Source of the DNA: Bryum argenteum
Lineage: Eukaryota > Streptophyta > Bryopsida > Bryales > Bryaceae
Direction: 5' to 3'
Assembly (NCBI GenBank): GCA_037043015.1
Contig: CM073326.1
Span: forward strand, 19,786,345-19,850,344
DNA: 64,000 bases
Part shown: in pieces, positions 60,589-64,000 of the stretch
How positions within the stretch are numbered: position 1 is the first letter of the stretch
How the letters are laid out: the number at the start of each line of letters is the position of its first letter
Notes under the pieces: generated by a model
The model's input: the letters and a program-made list of their open reading frames with translations, nothing else
Told to the model about the DNA's origin: nothing
Databases searched by the model: none
Translations under genes and position numbers: made by a program

Positions 60589-61738
60589 ATGTTGCGTGCC
60601 TGCGTGCCTGGCCGCCCTTGGCTGGATACGACCATGCTTCTCAGAGACTTTGTATATAGTCGTGCCACTGGATAAGATTACCTCTCAGCGGAGACCTGAA
60701 GCCTAGAAACAGCATCGTGGTCACTTTCTGTCGAGCGCTTGTATCTCGCTCATGCGGTTGTGAACAGGGCTGCCCTGAGATCGTGTCAATGAGGTGCCAA
60801 GTGCAACTTTAGAGTTGAAGGAAGTGCGTACGTGACCCGGATAATTTAGTGCCTGCATTCTTGTATGTGGAAAGCGAGCAAGCCACTCGTATGAGTTGTT
60901 GCGTCGACAATTATTCAATTGAATATCGTAGCGGAACAAAATTTTATCCGTCTCGTCAACAGAAACCTCACTTGTAGTTTCATGTGGAGGAATGTCTGAC
61001 CAGGCTACTGTTTACTTCTTCCCACGCTAAAGCTGGGGAGCATGAGTTTGAGTTCGACAAAGTCGAAACTCATTACTTGACAATCGTTGCTTATTTCTCT
61101 AATATACCTAGTCAATATCTAAACAAATATCGTATTTTGATTACTCAAACAGAATGTCGGGGACCATCAGTTGAATTTGTTTTTAATTGCTCTATATATC
61201 ATGTTGGAGATAAGTTGGGAAGGTCAAGGCATCGTTCATGGCGGCTAGTCTTCCTCATATGTGCAATTGCAGAGGGTAGATATCTGTGTAATTATCTGTT
61301 TTTGTTTCGAACAAATGGACATTCCGAACACTACAATCCGAATGAAGAAAGGCATTGCGGAAGAGGTGTATAGTTGAGGTGCCCAAATTTGAAAGTATAT
61401 TCCAACATGCAGAGATGGCCAACATGTGACACCAAATTACATAAATACATGTGCATACAACTCAGCAGGCTGCTAAGGTTCAACTTCCAGGCCATGCTAA
61501 AGTTAAGAATTATACTTTGAATGTGGGGGAACTGCTTCCAGACTTTGTCACTTGATCTGCCTCTTATAGCGATCAAACAGGGTTCAGAAAGGGTACAAAA
61601 GTGTAAAAGATCAAACGAGCGATTACTCAGGAAGACAAAGGCTACAACTACTCTTTGCTTTGAGATAAAGTTAACTCTTCACAGCGGAGCTACTCAGCAT
61701 CTGGCTCTCCCTCTTCCCTGCTCTACAGTGGTTCTGCC
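60589..61738. other. Spacer between convergent methyltransferase and MYB-CC genes
   Basis: 3' flanks of both genes. Small open frames (60984-61373 and others) are unassigned. No mobile element ends seen. Confidence 0.5.
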
Positions 61739-64000
61739 TCAACCATCTTCATTATATAATTGACCACCACTGCCAACATGTTCCCATTGTTCATACATGC
61801 CAACTTGAGGCAAAACGGCAGAAGAACCCCTATCGCCTCGATCGCCACTAGGTGTAGGCAAAATGGTCTCTCTCTCGCTGGTAAGATAGGCGCCTGTATC
61901 TAGTTCGCCTGCGACATCAGGGGGTGGCCGTGCGCTCCCGGACGTGCAACTGTCTGAAGGAGCTTGAGCTCCAGATCCTTGCACCTGTGCAGGCACAGTG
62001 CCTGCATTGTTTGCAGGTAAATAAGATTGGGGATTAAAAACTCCCTGAAGAGGTTGTTGTGAAAAAGCTTGCTGACTGAGAGGGGCTTGCGAGAAAGATC
62101 CTCCCCCCTGACGTGGAGAAAACGTGGCCCCTGACGCAAATTCGGACTGCGAGGAATGGAAAGCTCCACCGACCCCGCTTCCTTGTGCGGGTCCTGGTTG
62201 CATGAATGACCCAGCTGCTGGTGGTGAAGCTCCTGGAGCTTGCTGATTCTCTACTGGTCCGCTCTGAGGTTGACCTGCTCCATCCTCTAATCGGGTCCGT
62301 TTGGGAGCACCTTGACCGGGCGAGCCTTCAGTTAAAGGTGGGTTTGTGAACGTGTCATAAGGATACTGGGTCTGCGAAGGCTGCGGCTGCTGCTGCTGCT
62401 GGGATGGCAGGATGGCCGCCTGAGTAAGTCCCAGAATACTGCTAGACACAGGCACACTCACCACGTTGTTGGAAGCAGGAGCTTCAGTTGTTGGAACAGA
62501 GGTGAGAAGCGGCTTTGGCTTGATATCAACAACCGCACCAACCTGAGCTGGCGTCGCCTCAGATGGAGTAGGCGGCCCAGTTTCAGTAGCACCCTGACGA
62601 GTATTAAGAGCACCGAATCTTTGCTGCTCTTCAATAATCTTCTGTAAGTACTTCCCTTGAGCCTCTATCCGAAGCTGCAGATGTCTTTGCACCTATTGCA
62701 AAGAGGTGCAGTCATTAGTAAAATCATAAGTCAAAACCATTCCAAACCTTCGAAAATCAACTGCACATTGTGGTGCACCTGCTGACAGGTCACATACTAC
62801 AAAAAGAGGCCAGAAACAAACCTCAAGCTGCTCATGCAAGCGCTTCTGTACTTCCATCTGCATGCGCAACGCTTCAGTAATCTGAATCCCCCTAGACAGC
62901 AGGGACATTCGTCAGTTTCGTGACTAAGTATATATCTGATATGTGCTGGTCGTCAAACCTGCAACCAAAAATTAATCCCCAGGAAGAGCAGAAGTGCGGA
63001 CAAGGGCTTACGAGGTGGCATCCAGAGTTGGTAAGCTGTCTGCTGGATTTTTTTTCTTATCCGATTTCCCTCCTGCTTACATCAGCACAGAATCATTGTT
63101 TAAATTATTACAATCAAGTAGTTCCAATTTGCCTCACCACCCGTCCATTAGGCAACGCATTTCTCTAGCAAACATGAAGCACACTCAATTAAACGCTTAG
63201 CAAACGACAAACACGGTGGTTCTGGCGACCTACGAGAAAATCAACTCACCGTCTGACAGTGACTCGGGGATATACTTCGCTAGCCGATATTTCTGCAGAT
63301 ATGATTTACCACAATGTTAGCATTTCTACAACATTGATACTTCCTGCATACTGCCAAACCACAAAGACGTCTACATCCTTCAGTTGTTCACAGCAAACGC
63401 AGCAGACTAATGTCCCGTTTACACATGTCGCTTCGGAAACACATTCACATAAGTTCAGTTTGCATTAACAAAGGGATGAGAACAACACAAAGGAAATCAC
63501 CTGTAAGTGACTCTTCACATGGTATATTGTCAGACCTTGTACACCCATGACCCTTAAAACACCTTTCGGAGTAGCGCCTGTCATGAGATTCACACCATGT
63601 CTTGATCAAATACTTGCGGGAGCATTCTCAACTCGATGCGAAGCACCCCAGAAACTGACATCATTCCAGCAAGGAACGTGATTCTCAAAATAGCATAAGT
63701 CTGTCACCAGACTGATATACTACTGATTGATCCCCACAAAAAGACTAGATCTTTTGTCACTCGATCTACACCGTGTACATATATTCGGTACCGTGTGACT
63801 GTTGTGCTTAACGAGAGGTACTAAATTGAAACACAATTGTTCGCAGCGAGGGCCAGGCCCATAACGTAATTGAGGGTCTCATTTTACTAGGCTCGCAACC
63901 ACGAAATGAAGAATATAGAAGGAGCAGGAGATGTCGTACAAATGTCCAGATGATGACTATAAAAAAGGCAACCCTTTCACGGGGGTAAAATCTGCACTAA
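61739..64000 (-). CDS. PHR1-like: MYB-CC transcription factor, PHR1-like, 3' part (5' end outside window)
   Basis: Nuclear GARP/MYB-CC factor; the PHR1 group controls phosphate-starvation genes through P1BS sites. Minus-strand exons seen, phases consistent: 63577-63501, 63292-63250, 63072-63012, 62891-62822, 62692-61739 (stop TGA at 61739-61741), about 401 codons. The end of the MYB domain is ATPKGVLRVMGVQGLTIYHV then KSHLQKYRLAKYIPESLSDG; a linker with SLPTLDATS follows. The coiled coil is GIQITEALRMQMEVQKRLHE then QLEVQRHLQLRIEAQGKYLQ. The long last exon codes a Gln/Pro/Gly-rich low-complexity tail. The first half of the MYB repeat and the N terminus are not within the window; 63578-64000 shows no further exon. 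MYB-CC membership is firm; the exact PHR orthology is not. Confidence 0.92.

Overview
The window is nuclear DNA of a land plant, read from its gene families: a DEMETER-type DNA glycosylase (known only from the green lineage), a plant MYB-CC (PHR-like) factor, a plastid-type rhomboid, and spliceosomal genes with introns of roughly 50-340 bp. Short introns plus abundant Tc1-, hAT-, Ty3- and possibly piggyBac-type elements make a non-flowering plant (bryophyte-like) my best guess, but the sequence alone does not prove that. No prokaryotic features, CRISPR arrays or intact RNA genes were seen.

Layout. 1-6.8 kb: 3' part of a DEMETER-like gene (+), rebuilt as 17 exons with consistent phases. 8.3-10.7 kb: eight-exon rhomboid gene (-). 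12.3-18.4 kb: a chain of Tc1/mariner-type elements touching one another at TA dinucleotides, with two decayed transposases. 18.9-20.6 kb: five-exon MED31 gene (-). 21.6-22.7 kb: hAT element with a perfect 8-bp target duplication, holding a tRNA-like fold. 24-27 kb: decayed unknown reading frame (-), split by a solo LTR packed with heat-shock-element motifs. 27.9 kb: stray proteasome beta-4 exon. 29-35 kb: unknown frames, short tandem repeats and a broken hAT transposase. 37.9 kb: 360-bp MITE with TTAA flanks. 41.2 kb: intact single-exon Mo25 gene (+). 43.7-50.2 kb: nonautonomous TIR element interrupted by a 5.5-kb Ty3/gypsy chromovirus. 54.2-56.3 kb: seven-exon 2OG-Fe(II) oxygenase (+). 58.1-60.6 kb: seven-exon SAM methyltransferase (+). 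61.7 kb to the right edge: 3' part of a PHR-like MYB-CC gene (-).

The host genes are independent housekeeping or regulatory genes (DNA demethylation, Mediator, proteolysis in membranes, kinase scaffolding, phosphate-type transcription control) and do not form a pathway. The notable biology is in the mobile DNA between them: an LTR with 15 GAA triplets phased at exactly 10 bp, a chain of Tc1-like elements sharing TA sites, a piggyBac-like MITE, and an LTR element whose two LTRs are almost free of substitutions although its coding region is wrecked. Several genes (DEMETER-like, rhomboid, MED31, oxygenase, methyltransferase, MYB-CC) are visible only when small exons are joined; exon coordinates are given in each entry.
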